From: Paraburkholderia unamae
GTDB taxonomy: Bacteria; Pseudomonadota; Gammaproteobacteria; Burkholderiales; Burkholderiaceae
Length of the DNA stretch: 64,000 bases
Direction: 5' to 3'
NCBI RefSeq assembly: GCF_003268775.1
Contig: NZ_QLSU01000037.1
Location: 32,819 to 96,818 of the forward strand
Made by a program: the position numbers and the translations under genes
In this document: positions 16,738-25,721 of the stretch, one piece after another
Layout: every line of letters starts with the position of its first letter
Position numbering within the stretch: position 1 is the stretch's first letter
The notes under the pieces: model-generated
Database searches by the model: none
Told to the model about the DNA's origin: nothing
The model's input: the letters and a program-made list of their open reading frames with translations, nothing else

Positions 16738-17781
16738 TTACGTACGCGCCGAGCCACGCTGGCGGTAGCGGTCGAGCGCCACGGCGCCGACGATCACGAG
16801 GCCCTTGATGATGTACTGCCAGATGTCGGACACGCCGAGCAGCACGAGGCCATTGGTCAGGACTGCGATGATGAGCGCGCCGATCAGCGTGCCGACGATC
16901 GAGCCCACGCCGCCCACGAAGCTCGTGCCGCCCAGAATGACTGCGGCGATGGCATCGAGTTCATACGATTGGCCCAGTTGCAGGCCGTTGGCCGCGTAGA
17001 GACGGGCCGCCGACATCACCGCACCGAGACCCGCGAGCAGGCCCGACACGGCATAGACGAACATCTCGATGCCCCACACCTTGATGCCCGAGAGGCGTGC
17101 CGCTTCCGGGTTGCCGCCCACCGAGTAGATGCGCAGGCCGAGGACCGTGCGGCGCAGCACGAACCACGAGCCGGCCACCACCACGAGCGCGATGATCACG
17201 AGCCAGGGCACGCCGAGCACCGTGCCGTTGCCGATGAACGCGAAGGACAGTTGCGGGTTGAAGATCGTCGTGTCGTGGCCCATGAGGCGGGCGATGCCGC
17301 GCACCGCCGTGAGTGAGCCGAGCGTGACGATGAACGGCGGCAGGCGCAGGAGCGCGATGAGCGCGCCGTTGATGAGACCGAAGCCGAGGCCCACCGCGAG
17401 CGCCATGGGCACGCCGAGCCAGCCCCAGCCCACGATATTCGAGCCGATCATCGCGGCCATGGCCGCGGCGGCCAGCACCGAGCCCACCGAGAGGTCGATG
17501 CCACCCGTGAGAATCACGAAAGTCATGCCGGCGGCGAGCACGATGTTGATCGACGCCTGCTGCGTGACGATCGACAGGTTCTCCAGCGTGAAGAAGCCGT
17601 CGTTGAGCAGGCCGAAGCCGATGCACAGCAGCACCAGCACCGGCAGCATGCCGGCCGTGCGCACGAGCGACTTCATGCGCTGGCGGTGGCCGTCAACCGC
17701 AACGCTGCGGGTCGCCTGCGCGGGCTGGGTGGACTGCGTGGGCGAGGCCGCGACACCGTGCCGGGGAAGGATGCTTTTCAT
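16738..17781 (-). CDS. Ribose-type sugar ABC transporter permease
   Basis: A 347-residue RbsC-like membrane protein with about ten helices after a 45-residue cytoplasmic tail. The family signatures VILTGGIDLSVGSVLA and the coupling region SVGGNPEAARLSGI are clear, as is YELDAIAAVILGGTSFVGG. It forms the channel for the ATPase before it and the binding protein after it. Start ATG 17781 follows CAGGAG; gap to the ATPase gene is 41 bases. Confidence 0.93.
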   Translation of the reverse strand: MKSILPRHGVAASPTQSTQPAQATRSVAVDGHRQRMKSLVRTAGMLPVLVLLCIGFGLLNDGFFTLENLSIVTQQASINIVLAAGMTFVILTGGIDLSVGSVLAAAAMAAMIGSNIVGWGWLGVPMALAVGLGFGLINGALIALLRLPPFIVTLGSLTAVRGIARLMGHDTTIFNPQLSFAFIGNGTVLGVPWLVIIALVVVAGSWFVLRRTVLGLRIYSVGGNPEAARLSGIKVWGIEMFVYAVSGLLAGLGAVMSAARLYAANGLQLGQSYELDAIAAVILGGTSFVGGVGSIVGTLIGALIIAVLTNGLVLLGVSDIWQYIIKGLVIVGAVALDRYRQRGSART

Positions 17782-17822
17782 GTCGTACTCCTGAGGGATG
17801 CTTTCAGCGTATGCGGTAAGGG

Positions 17823-19376
17823 TCAAGCGGCTTCGTCGAGCGGATGCTGCGAGCCGGTGGCGAGTTCGATGATCGCTTCCTGGGTAATGGGCTTGCCGGT
17901 ATAACCGCCAAGCTCGCCCGCGAACACGCCTTCGCGCATGACGAGCACGCGGTCGGCCACGCCGATGATTTCGGGCAGCTCGCTCGAAATCACGATGATG
18001 CCCACGCCGGTCCTGGCGAGGTCGTTGATGATGCGATAGATCTCCGACTTCGCGCCGATATCGACGCCACGTGTGGGCTCGTCGAGAATCAGCACGCGCG
18101 GGTGCGTTTCCAGCAGGCGCGAAAGCAGCACCTTCTGCTGATTGCCGCCGGAAAGGGCGCCCACGTTCACACGCGAATTCGGCACCCGGATGGAGAGCGA
18201 TCGGATGGCTTCCTTCGCGCGCTCGCTGCCGCGAGCGAGGTCGAGCACGCCCATGCGCGCGTCGCGCCCGGCCACGGCCACGTTGATGTTGTCGCGCACG
18301 CTCATGTCGAGAAAGAGGCCTTGATGCTTGCGGTCCTCGGTCAGGTAGACGAGACCGGCATTGATCGCGTCGCGCGGCGTGTGCACATGGAGTGTCTTGC
18401 CGTCGATGGCGATCTCGCCGCGCACGCGCGGCTCCGCGCCGAAGATGAGGCGCGCAAGCTCGGTGCGCCCTGCGCCAACGAGGCCCGCAATGCCGAGCAC
18501 TTCGCCCGAGTGCAGGTCGAGGCTGCAACCGCGCACGCGCTTGTCGTCGGCCACGTCGCGCACGGTGAGCACGGCCTTGCCCGGATCGTACGGGGCGTGC
18601 GCCTTTTTGTAGAAGCCCGAAATATCGCGGCCGACCATCATGCTCACGAGGCTTTCCGCATTGAGCGCGTCGCGCATGAGCGTGCCCACGTAGCTGCCGT
18701 CGCGCAGCACGGAAACGCGGTCGGACAGTTCATACACTTCGGCCATGCGGTGGCTGATGTAAATGATCGCCAGCCCATCGTCGCGCAACTGGTTGATGAG
18801 CTTGAACAGGCGCTCCGTTTCACGCGAGGAAAGCGGCGTGGTGGGCTCGTCCATCACGATGATGCGTGCGTCGCTATGCACGGCGCGCGCGATCTCCACG
18901 AGCTGGCGCTCCGCGATGGAGAGCGAGCCGACCAGCGTGGTGGGCCCGAACGTCGCGCCAAGGCGCTTGAGCACGTCTTCGCTGCCGCGCTCCATGGCGC
19001 GGCGGTCGACCGTGGCGAAGCGGCGGCCGCCCTTGCGCAGCTCGCGGCCCGCGTGAATGTTCTCGGCTACCGAGAGATTCGGCGCGAGGCTCAGCTCCTG
19101 ATAGATCACGGCCACGCCCAACTCGCGCGCCGCATGCGGGCCGTCGATCACGACCGGCTTGCCCTCGATGAGAATCTCGCCGCCGGGGTCGGCCTGATAG
19201 GCGCCCGAGAGGATCTTCATGAGCGTGGACTTGCCCGCGCCGTTTTCGCCCATGAGCGAGTGGACCTCGCCGGGAAACACGGTGAGGCGCACGTTGTCGA
19301 GCGCTCGCACGCCGGGGAAGGTCTTGGTGATGCCCCGCATTTCCAGCAGCGGGGGCGTGGACTCAGAGGGCGACAT
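17823..19376 (-). CDS. Ribose-type sugar ABC transporter ATP-binding protein (two NBDs)
   Basis: A 517-residue RbsA-like protein with two nucleotide-binding domains. The first has a complete Walker A (GENGAGKST, 43-51), signature LSIAERQLVEIARAV and Walker B IIVMDEP. The second has the degenerate Walker A GLVGAGRTE that is normal for this family, with LSGGNQQKVLLSR and LILDEPTRGVDIGAK. It powers import with the permease downstream. GGAGGAG lies before ATG 19376; the start overlaps the end of the ROK gene by 14 bases, so they are coupled. Confidence 0.94.
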   Translation of the reverse strand: MSPSESTPPLLEMRGITKTFPGVRALDNVRLTVFPGEVHSLMGENGAGKSTLMKILSGAYQADPGGEILIEGKPVVIDGPHAARELGVAVIYQELSLAPNLSVAENIHAGRELRKGGRRFATVDRRAMERGSEDVLKRLGATFGPTTLVGSLSIAERQLVEIARAVHSDARIIVMDEPTTPLSSRETERLFKLINQLRDDGLAIIYISHRMAEVYELSDRVSVLRDGSYVGTLMRDALNAESLVSMMVGRDISGFYKKAHAPYDPGKAVLTVRDVADDKRVRGCSLDLHSGEVLGIAGLVGAGRTELARLIFGAEPRVRGEIAIDGKTLHVHTPRDAINAGLVYLTEDRKHQGLFLDMSVRDNINVAVAGRDARMGVLDLARGSERAKEAIRSLSIRVPNSRVNVGALSGGNQQKVLLSRLLETHPRVLILDEPTRGVDIGAKSEIYRIINDLARTGVGIIVISSELPEIIGVADRVLVMREGVFAGELGGYTGKPITQEAIIELATGSQHPLDEAA

Positions 19377-20622
19377 GGCTCTCCTCCTGCGCTTGTGCGT
19401 AAGTTTGTGCGCCGGCGCCCATGAGGATGCCCGCGCGCGGCGAAAAATTGAAGAACATGGGCAGCGTGGCCGCGCCAAGCGCGCCCGCATCGGGACCGAA
19501 GGTGCCGCGCACGAGCGCGGGCGTGCCGCGCGCCTCGGGCGCGGTGGCCGCCACGGCGATGCGCAGGCGCTGCATGAGTGTGTCGATGAGGCCCGCGTCC
19601 ACGTCGGCGTCGAGCACCACGGCCGGCACGTCGAGCACGCAGAACGCGGAGCGCAGCGCGGGGGCGAGCGCGTCGATGCAGTCGTCCAGCCATTCCTGCA
19701 CGCCGGGGTGGCCGCGCGCGATGCACGCTTCGAGATCGGCGCGGCTGTCGATCGTCTCGCCGCAATACTGCAAGTGGCGGCGCAGCGCGATGAGCGAGGC
19801 GCGCGAGAGCAGGATGTCCCACTGGCCCGCCGGCTTGTGCGCGGAGGGCAGGCGGCTTGGCGGCACGGGCATCACTGCGAAGTCGCCCGCATTGCCGGTG
19901 AGGCCGCGCACGCAGTCGCCGTCGATGGCGATGCCGCCGCCAATGGCCGGGCCGAGAAAGAGGTAGAGGAAGTCGTCGCGCTGGCGTCCGCAGCCGTAGA
20001 AAATTTCGGCGATGGCGGCCGCGTTGCCGTCGTTTTCGCTGAACACGGGCAGCGCCGTGGCGCGCGCGAGTTCGCCCGCGAAATCGACATCGTTCCACAC
20101 GCGGAAGGTGTCGGCGGGCAGGCCCAGTTCGCGCAGCCAGCTACCGAGGTTGTACGGCTGCGCAACGCCGATTCCGGCCAGGCGGCTGCGTTCCTCGCTC
20201 GTAAGGAGGCCTAACAGCTCGGCGATGTCGCGCTGCACGATTTCCTGCGCTTCGGACGGTTGCGGCAACAGCATGTCGCGCGAACGGCGCTCGATCATCT
20301 GGCCCGCGAAGTTCACGAGCACCGTTTCGATGTTGGTCCGGTCGAGCCGCACGCCGATGGCGAACGCGCCGCGCGGCGCGAGCCGCAGGAGCGAGGCGGG
20401 CTGACCGCGCTGGCCGTCGCGGCGGCCGCTCACCTCGATCAGGCCGTTGGCCGTGAGCGACGTGATGATGCTGCCCACCGCCGTGCTCGTGAGATTCGCG
20501 AGACGCGCGAGATCGGCCTTCGACGCCTCGCCCGCCCGACGCAACGCCTGAAGCAGCAGGCGCTCGTTGAAGCGGCGGACGTTGGCGGAATTGCTGCCCT
20601 GACCGACATGCGGACTTCTCAC
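19363..20622 (-). CDS. ROK-family transcriptional repressor
   Basis: A 419-residue protein: an N-terminal winged helix (about 15-80; SKADLARLANLTSTAVGSII) joined to a ROK sugar-kinase-like domain (about 85-400). Such XylR/NagC-type repressors release DNA when they bind a sugar or sugar phosphate. The start is GTG 20622 behind GGAGGAG. It is the first gene of the sugar ABC operon and overlaps the ATPase gene, and a 25-base palindrome lies 50 bases upstream, so it very likely represses its own operon. ATP-binding DxGGT of true kinases is not evident. Confidence 0.9.
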   Translation of the reverse strand: MRSPHVGQGSNSANVRRFNERLLLQALRRAGEASKADLARLANLTSTAVGSIITSLTANGLIEVSGRRDGQRGQPASLLRLAPRGAFAIGVRLDRTNIETVLVNFAGQMIERRSRDMLLPQPSEAQEIVQRDIAELLGLLTSEERSRLAGIGVAQPYNLGSWLRELGLPADTFRVWNDVDFAGELARATALPVFSENDGNAAAIAEIFYGCGRQRDDFLYLFLGPAIGGGIAIDGDCVRGLTGNAGDFAVMPVPPSRLPSAHKPAGQWDILLSRASLIALRRHLQYCGETIDSRADLEACIARGHPGVQEWLDDCIDALAPALRSAFCVLDVPAVVLDADVDAGLIDTLMQRLRIAVAATAPEARGTPALVRGTFGPDAGALGAATLPMFFNFSPRAGILMGAGAQTYAQAQEESHVAL

Positions 20623-20671
20623 TGTCTCCTCCAGAAAGAGGGGTCGGCGTTGGATGAACTGCGGTGCCGAC

Positions 20672-20696
20672 TAAATAAATCAAGTTGATTTATTTA
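20672..20696. promoter_or_regulatory. 25-bp palindromic operator of the ROK sugar operon
   Basis: Perfect symmetry of two 12-base arms, TAAATAAATCAA and TTGATTTATTTA, around a central G. It is very AT-rich in a GC-rich background and lies 50 bases before the GTG start of the ROK regulator. It is the obvious target for that dimeric repressor. Confidence 0.8.
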
Positions 20697-20918
20697 ATGC
20701 CAGAAATCGGGGGCTGTCAGCCTGGGGAAATCCCGTTGAGGGTAGTAGGGCGCGATGAGGCGCACGCAAGCGTTGCGTGCCCCGATGCAAAAGCTTAGGA
20801 GACTTTTGCGACTATGGGGAGCAAGCGCGAAAACAAGCAGGGAGCGAGCAGAGGGCGTGCCCGCCCGCGCATGTGTGAGCCATGCGCGGGCGAGTGTAAG
20901 GAGGGCGCGGGAGAGGTG

Positions 20919-22076
20919 TTACGAACGTGCTTCGGTCGTCGCGCGGCAAGCGAACCACCGGCGCGGCGCCTTGCCATCCGTCGCGTCTTCGCTTTGCGCA
21001 ACCTCACGCCACCAGCGCTCGCCGCGATGCGGCTCATCGAGATCGAGCCGCTCGCCCATACGGGGCGTGGAGAGCGTCACCCCGCGCGCAAGCGCAAGGC
21101 CGGTCACGCGCTCGAACGGGTCCTGCCAGCGGTGCATCGCGAGGTCGAACGTGCCGTTGTGAATCGGCACGAGCCAGTTGCCGCGCAAGTCCACGTGCGC
21201 CTGCACCGTTTCCTCGGGCTGCATGTGCACGTACGGCCACTGCGGGTCGTACGCACCGGTTTCGATGAAGGTCGCATCGAACGGACCGAGCTTTTCGCCA
21301 ATCGTGCGAAAGCCGTCGAAGTAGCCCGTGTCGCCGCTGAAAAACACGCGCAGGTCGCCATCGGCGATCACCCACGAGGCCCACAGCGTGCTGTTGCCGT
21401 CGAACAGGCTGCGCCCCGAGAAGTGCTGCGCGGGCGTGGCCGTGAATTCGACGCCTTCCACGTTCGTGCCTTGCCACCAGTCGAACTGGCGCACCTTCGC
21501 GCCTTCGATGCCCCATTCGATCAGCCGGTCGCCCACGCCGAGCGGCGTGAGAAATACGCCGGTTTGCGCGGCGAGCGCGAGCACGGTTTCCCGGTCGAGA
21601 TGGTCGTAGTGGTCGTGCGAGAGGATCACGCCGCGCAACGGCGGCAGGTCGGCAAGCGCAATGGGCGGCGCGTGGAAGCGCTTCGGTCCGAGGCTGCGAA
21701 ACGGCGAGGCGCGCTCCGCGAACACGGGGTCGGTGATCCAGAACTCGCCGCGCAGCTTGAACAGCAACGTGGAGTGGCCGAGGCGGTAGACGCTGCGGTC
21801 GGGCGCGGCTTCGAGCTGCGCGCGCGTGAGCGGTTCTACGGGCAGCGCGCCGGCCGGCATCGTGCCGCTCGGCTTGTGGAAGATCATGTTCCACATGATC
21901 CTCAGCGTTTTGCCGAGGCCTTCGGCCGGACGCGGGCGCACGTTGCGAAAGCGCTCGCCGTCGTGCTGCGGCGAAGTGTGCGAGAGCGCGCGCCCGCGTT
22001 GTGCGGTGCTCAGGCCCAGGGTACGGCTCAGCGATGCGAAAGGCGAGGTCATGGCGGCGGCGGCCTTTGGAAACAT
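20919..22076 (-). CDS. Metallo-beta-lactamase-fold hydrolase (NAPE-PLD/RomA-like)
   Basis: A 385-residue protein of the UlaG/NAPE-PLD/RomA-type branch of the MBL superfamily. An N-terminal helix region precedes YRLGHSTLLFKL, the metal motif SHDHYDHLD (H154-H159), ATPAQHFSGR, FFSGDTGYF and a late PIHNGTFDLA. The signal for export is weak; it may be membrane-associated through the WNMIFHKP region. The substrate is unknown; homologues are annotated as lipid hydrolases or RomA. It is divergent from a TetR regulator with a shared 64-base intergenic region. Confidence 0.85.
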   Translation of the reverse strand: MFPKAAAAMTSPFASLSRTLGLSTAQRGRALSHTSPQHDGERFRNVRPRPAEGLGKTLRIMWNMIFHKPSGTMPAGALPVEPLTRAQLEAAPDRSVYRLGHSTLLFKLRGEFWITDPVFAERASPFRSLGPKRFHAPPIALADLPPLRGVILSHDHYDHLDRETVLALAAQTGVFLTPLGVGDRLIEWGIEGAKVRQFDWWQGTNVEGVEFTATPAQHFSGRSLFDGNSTLWASWVIADGDLRVFFSGDTGYFDGFRTIGEKLGPFDATFIETGAYDPQWPYVHMQPEETVQAHVDLRGNWLVPIHNGTFDLAMHRWQDPFERVTGLALARGVTLSTPRMGERLDLDEPHRGERWWREVAQSEDATDGKAPRRWFACRATTEARS

Positions 22077-22093
22077 GAAGTAGACTGCACAGT

Positions 22094-22122
22094 GTAGTTT
22101 ATTCTGGCGAAAAGTAAACTAC
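22094..22122. promoter_or_regulatory. Inverted repeat in the tetR / MBL-hydrolase intergenic region
   Basis: GTAGTTTA and TAAACTAC form perfect 8-base arms 13 bases apart. The repeat fills the short region between the divergent genes, so one bound TetR dimer could control both promoters. Confidence 0.65.
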
Positions 22123-22140
22123 CTGGTGTAAAATTCTCGA

Positions 22141-22758
22141 ATGGATTGCACCCCAGCCACCCCACAGCGCCTGACCGACCGCAAGCGCGCCGCGATCGTC
22201 GCGGCGGCCATCGACGAATTCCTGGCCTCGGGCTTCGACGCCACGAGCATGGACCGTATCGCCGCGCGCGCCAGCGTCTCGAAGCGCACCGTCTACAACC
22301 ATTTCACGAGCAAGGAGGCGCTGTTCGCGGCGATCCTGTGCCAGCTCTGGGACGCGAGCGCCGCCGGCGACGCGCCCGCCTACCGCGCGGACGCGCCGTT
22401 GCGCGACCAGCTCGTCGAACTCCTCATGCGCAAGCTGCGGCTCCTGAACGACGAGTCGTTTCTCTCGCTCGCACGGGTGGCCATCGCGGCCGGCATCCAT
22501 TCGCCCGAGCGCGCGCGCGACATGGTGGCGCGCATCGGCGAGCGCGAGGAAGACCTCACGGTCTGGGTGCGCAGCGCCGCCGCCGACGCGCGCCTGAAAA
22601 CGTCCGACCCCGCGTTCGCGGCGCAGCAGTTGCACGGCCTCGTGAAGGCCTTCGCGTTCTGGCCGCAGGTGACGATGGGGCAGCCGCCGCTCGACGTGGC
22701 GCAGCAGCGCCAGGTCGCGGAGTCGTCGGCCGATCTCTTTCTCGCGCGCTACGCCTGA
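22141..22758 (+). CDS. TetR/AcrR-family regulator
   Basis: A 205-residue repressor. The N-terminal helix-turn-helix spans about residues 14-60 (FDATSMDRIAARASVSKRTV, then YNHFTSKEALF). The rest is an all-helical ligand domain of the AefR-like type, ending in QLHGLVKAFAFWPQV. It faces the MBL-fold hydrolase gene across an inverted repeat, the standard layout for a TetR repressor and its target. The ligand is unknown. Confidence 0.9.
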   Translation: MDCTPATPQRLTDRKRAAIVAAAIDEFLASGFDATSMDRIAARASVSKRTVYNHFTSKEALFAAILCQLWDASAAGDAPAYRADAPLRDQLVELLMRKLRLLNDESFLSLARVAIAAGIHSPERARDMVARIGEREEDLTVWVRSAAADARLKTSDPAFAAQQLHGLVKAFAFWPQVTMGQPPLDVAQQRQVAESSADLFLARYA

Positions 22759-22870
22759 ACGGGCCACACGCGGTTATCAAGGCGGCGATAAGCAGCCACG
22801 CGCGCGCTCAGGTTTTTCTGGACTAGACTCTTGCCTTTCAGGATCGCAGGCCAACTGGAAGGAGAGGTTC

Positions 22871-23224
22871 ATGCCATACATGCTGCTCATCGCCGAGCCA
22901 CGAGGTCAGCGCGACACGCGCGCACAAGCCGAAGGCGAGGCGCTCTATGCGCGTATGGTCGCGTTCGCCGAACAGCTCGCCGTCGAAGGTCGTCTGATCG
23001 ACGCGCACGCCCTCACTTCGGACACGAACGGCGCGCGCGTGCAGGTGCGCGAAGGCCGTGCGAGCGTTGTTGACGGTCCGTTCGCCGAGGCGAAGGAGAT
23101 GATCGGCGGCTTCTTCCTGCTCGATTGCGCGACGCGCGACGAGGCCCTCGCCATCGCGCGGCGCTGCCCAGCGGCCGAATGGGCGAGCGTGGAAGTGCGC
23201 GAAACCGGGCCGTGCTTTCGCTGA
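22871..23224 (+). CDS. YCII-family (DGPF) protein 1
   Basis: A 117-residue YCII/DGPF-domain protein with the hallmark VVDGPFAEAKEMIGGFFLLD and the later DEALAIARRCP. Family members are small ferredoxin-like dimers of unknown biochemical role, often encoded next to ECF42-type sigma factors, as here. ATG 22871 is preceded by GGAGAG. First gene of a four-gene set with a second YCII protein, a VOC protein and the sigma factor. Confidence 0.88.
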   Translation: MPYMLLIAEPRGQRDTRAQAEGEALYARMVAFAEQLAVEGRLIDAHALTSDTNGARVQVREGRASVVDGPFAEAKEMIGGFFLLDCATRDEALAIARRCPAAEWASVEVRETGPCFR

Positions 23225-23386
23225 ACGCACGCGCATTGCGCCTGGTGCCTGGTGCTTTCCCTGGGTAACGAGAAAAAAAGCAAAAAAACTTCCGCCCGTT
23301 GTCGAGTTGCTCGGGCCTCGCGCGTCGTACCCATGAGCGCGCCAATCGGCGCCGCTTGCTTCGAATGTCATATTCAGGAGAAGACA

Positions 23387-23809
23387 ATGCGATTCATGAT
23401 CATGGTGCGCGCGAACGCGCTGAGCGAATCGGGCGAGCCCCCCGACGACGTGGAGATATTCGCCCAGATGGCCAGGTATCACGAGGAACTGGCGAAGGCG
23501 GGCGTGCTGCTCGACGCCTCGGGCCTGCACCCCAGCTCGCGCGGTTTTCGCGTGCGCTACACGAACGGTAAGCCCGCGATCGTGGACGGCCCGTTTACCG
23601 AAACGAAAGAGCTGATTGCGGGCTACACGCTGATCCAGGTGCGCTCGCGCGACGAGGCGCTCGAATGGGCGCGCCGCTTCCCCTCGCCGTTCGGCACGCA
23701 CGCCGACAGCGAGATCGAGGTGCGCCAGCTCTATGAGCTGGAAGACCTCCCGCAATGCGAAGGCGTCGAGGCATTTCGCCAGCTCGATGTGCAAAATAAG
23801 GCATCCTGA
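23387..23809 (+). CDS. YCII-family (DGPF) protein 2
   Basis: A 140-residue YCII-family protein, a distant paralogue of the one upstream: MRFMIMVRAN at the start, IVDGPFTETKELIAGYTLIQ in the middle and ARRFPSP later, with a longer acidic C-terminus. Start ATG 23387 follows CAGGAGAA. It lies 162 bases after the first YCII gene and 51 before the VOC gene. The exact role is not known; a regulatory or sensing partner of the sigma factor is suggested by conserved linkage. Confidence 0.88.
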   Translation: MRFMIMVRANALSESGEPPDDVEIFAQMARYHEELAKAGVLLDASGLHPSSRGFRVRYTNGKPAIVDGPFTETKELIAGYTLIQVRSRDEALEWARRFPSPFGTHADSEIEVRQLYELEDLPQCEGVEAFRQLDVQNKAS

Positions 23810-23860
23810 CTATCTCGCCATCGGCGAATCCCATCAACGGAACTTTGCAGGAAAACGATC

Positions 23861-24283
23861 ATGCACAAGCATATTTTCGTCAATCTGGGCGTGCGCGACC
23901 TCAAGCGCTCGATGGACTTCTTCGGCCAAATGGGCTTCAGCTTCGATCCGAAATTCACCAACGAGCAGGCCGCCTGCATGGTGCTGGGCGAGAACATGTA
24001 CGCCATGCTGCTCACCACGGACTTCATGCGCGGCTTCACCGACAAGGCGCTCGTGGACGCGCGCGAAAGCACCGAAGTGCTCACCTGCCTCTCGTGCGTC
24101 TCGCGCGAGGAGGTAGACAGCCTGGTCGACAAGGCGCTCGCGGCGGGTGGCACCTCGAAGCGCCCGCCCATGGAGTGCGGCACCGAGATGTACGGCCGCA
24201 GCTTCGAAGACCCCGACGGCCACATCTGGGAGCTGATGTACATGTCGCCGGCGGCCGTGGAAAAGGGCGCGCACGGCTCGTGA
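23861..24283 (+). CDS. VOC-superfamily (glyoxalase-like) protein
   Basis: A 140-residue protein with the start MHKHIFVNLGVRDLKRSMDF and the end SFEDPDGHIWELMYM typical of single-chain VOC proteins (glyoxalase/bleomycin-resistance/extradiol dioxygenase fold). Potential metal ligands are H5 and the late Glu of HIWELM. The stop codon overlaps the GTG start of the sigma factor (GTGA), so the two are coupled. The substrate is unknown. Confidence 0.88.
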   Translation: MHKHIFVNLGVRDLKRSMDFFGQMGFSFDPKFTNEQAACMVLGENMYAMLLTTDFMRGFTDKALVDARESTEVLTCLSCVSREEVDSLVDKALAAGGTSKRPPMECGTEMYGRSFEDPDGHIWELMYMSPAAVEKGAHGS

Positions 24284-25575
24284 CGCGCGAGACGGATGCG
24301 TTTGCCGCGACGCGCCGCGCGGTCGAAGCCGTGTGGCGCATCGAGTCGGCGCGCGTGATCGCGCATGCGGCGCGCATCGTGCGCGACGTGGGCGTGGCCG
24401 AGGAGGTCGCGCAGGACGCGTTCGTCGCCGCGCTGGAGAGCTGGCCCGCGAGCGGCATTCCCGATAACCCCGGAGCGTGGCTCATGACCGCCGCGAAACA
24501 TCGCGCGCTCGACCGTCTGCGGCGCGCGGCCTCGCATGCGCGCGCGCACGAAGCGATGGGCGCGGACCTCGAAGCGCTCGAAGCGCATTTCGCGCCCGAT
24601 ATCGTCGATGCGCTGGATGCCGCGCGCGAGGATGAGATCGGCGACGATCTGCTGCGGCTCGTGTTCGTGGCGTGTCATCCGGTGCTGCCGAAGGAGGGGC
24701 GCGTCGCGCTCACGCTGCGGCTCATCGGCGGGCTCGCCACGGCCGAGATCGCTCGCGCGTTCCTCGTGCCCGAGGCGACCGTGGCGCAACGCATCGTGCG
24801 CGCGAAGCGCACGCTCGCGGCGGCGAAGGTGCCGTTCGAAGTGCCGCGGCTCGCGGAACTCGCGCCCCGGCTTGCTTCGGTGTTCGAAGTCATTTACCTG
24901 ATCTTCAACGAAGGCTACACGGCCACGGCGGGCGAGGACTGGACCCGCCCGGCGCTGTGCGAAGAAGCGTTGCGCCTTGGCCGCATGCTCGCCGAACTCG
25001 TGCCGCACGAGGGCGAGGCGCATGGCCTCGTCGCGTTGATGGAGTTGCAGGCTTCGCGTTTGCGCGCCCGCGTGGACGCAGCGGGCCGCGCGGTGCTGCT
25101 CGCCGACCAGGACCGCAGCCGCTGGGATGCGCTGCTGATCCGCCGCGGCTTCGCCGCGCTCGCGCGAGGCGCGGCCTGCGGGGGCGCGCCGGGCCGCTAT
25201 GCGTTGCAGGCCGCGCTCGCGGCATGCCATGCGCGCGCGCCGAGCACGGCGGCGACCGACTGGGCGCAAATCGTCTCGATCTACGACGCGCTGCTGGCGC
25301 TCGACGACTCGCCCGTCGTGCGCCTGAATCGCGCCGTGGCGGTGGGCATGGAGCACGGGCCGCAGGCGGCGCTCGATCTCGTCGATGCGCTGTGCGAAGA
25401 ACCCGCACTGCGCCACTACCCCTGGTTGCCCGCGACGCGCGGCGACCTGCTCGAAAAGCTCGCCCGGCCGGGCGAGGCGCGCGCGGCGTTCGAGCGCGCG
25501 GCGGCCCTCACGCAAAACGCGCGCGACCGCGAAGTGCTGCTGGCGCGCGCGCAGGCATGCATGCCGCACGGCTAG
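24280..25575 (+). CDS. ECF sigma factor with C-terminal helical extension (ECF42 type)
   Basis: A 431-residue sigma-70-family protein. Region 2 lies at about 18-85 (VAEEVAQDAFVAALESWP) and region 4 at about 130-185 (FLVPEATVAQRIVRAKRTL). The remaining 240 residues are a helical, TPR-like extension beginning with YLIFNEGYTA, the landmark of the ECF42 group. These factors lack an anti-sigma factor and the extension is thought to control them. GTG 24280 overlaps the VOC stop. Linkage to two DGPF proteins supports the assignment. Confidence 0.92.
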   Translation: MTRETDAFAATRRAVEAVWRIESARVIAHAARIVRDVGVAEEVAQDAFVAALESWPASGIPDNPGAWLMTAAKHRALDRLRRAASHARAHEAMGADLEALEAHFAPDIVDALDAAREDEIGDDLLRLVFVACHPVLPKEGRVALTLRLIGGLATAEIARAFLVPEATVAQRIVRAKRTLAAAKVPFEVPRLAELAPRLASVFEVIYLIFNEGYTATAGEDWTRPALCEEALRLGRMLAELVPHEGEAHGLVALMELQASRLRARVDAAGRAVLLADQDRSRWDALLIRRGFAALARGAACGGAPGRYALQAALAACHARAPSTAATDWAQIVSIYDALLALDDSPVVRLNRAVAVGMEHGPQAALDLVDALCEEPALRHYPWLPATRGDLLEKLARPGEARAAFERAAALTQNARDREVLLARAQACMPHG

Positions 25576-25721
25576 CGAAGATTCTCAACGCGGCTTGCAA
25601 CACGGCCTGCAAAGCGAAAAGAGGACGGTTCCGAAGCGCTTCTGAAATCACGGGGCACGAAGCTTGCTACCTGTGCGCGCGGACCCACTCTTATCGCGGA
25701 GTCATCCGCGCAGGCCTTTCG

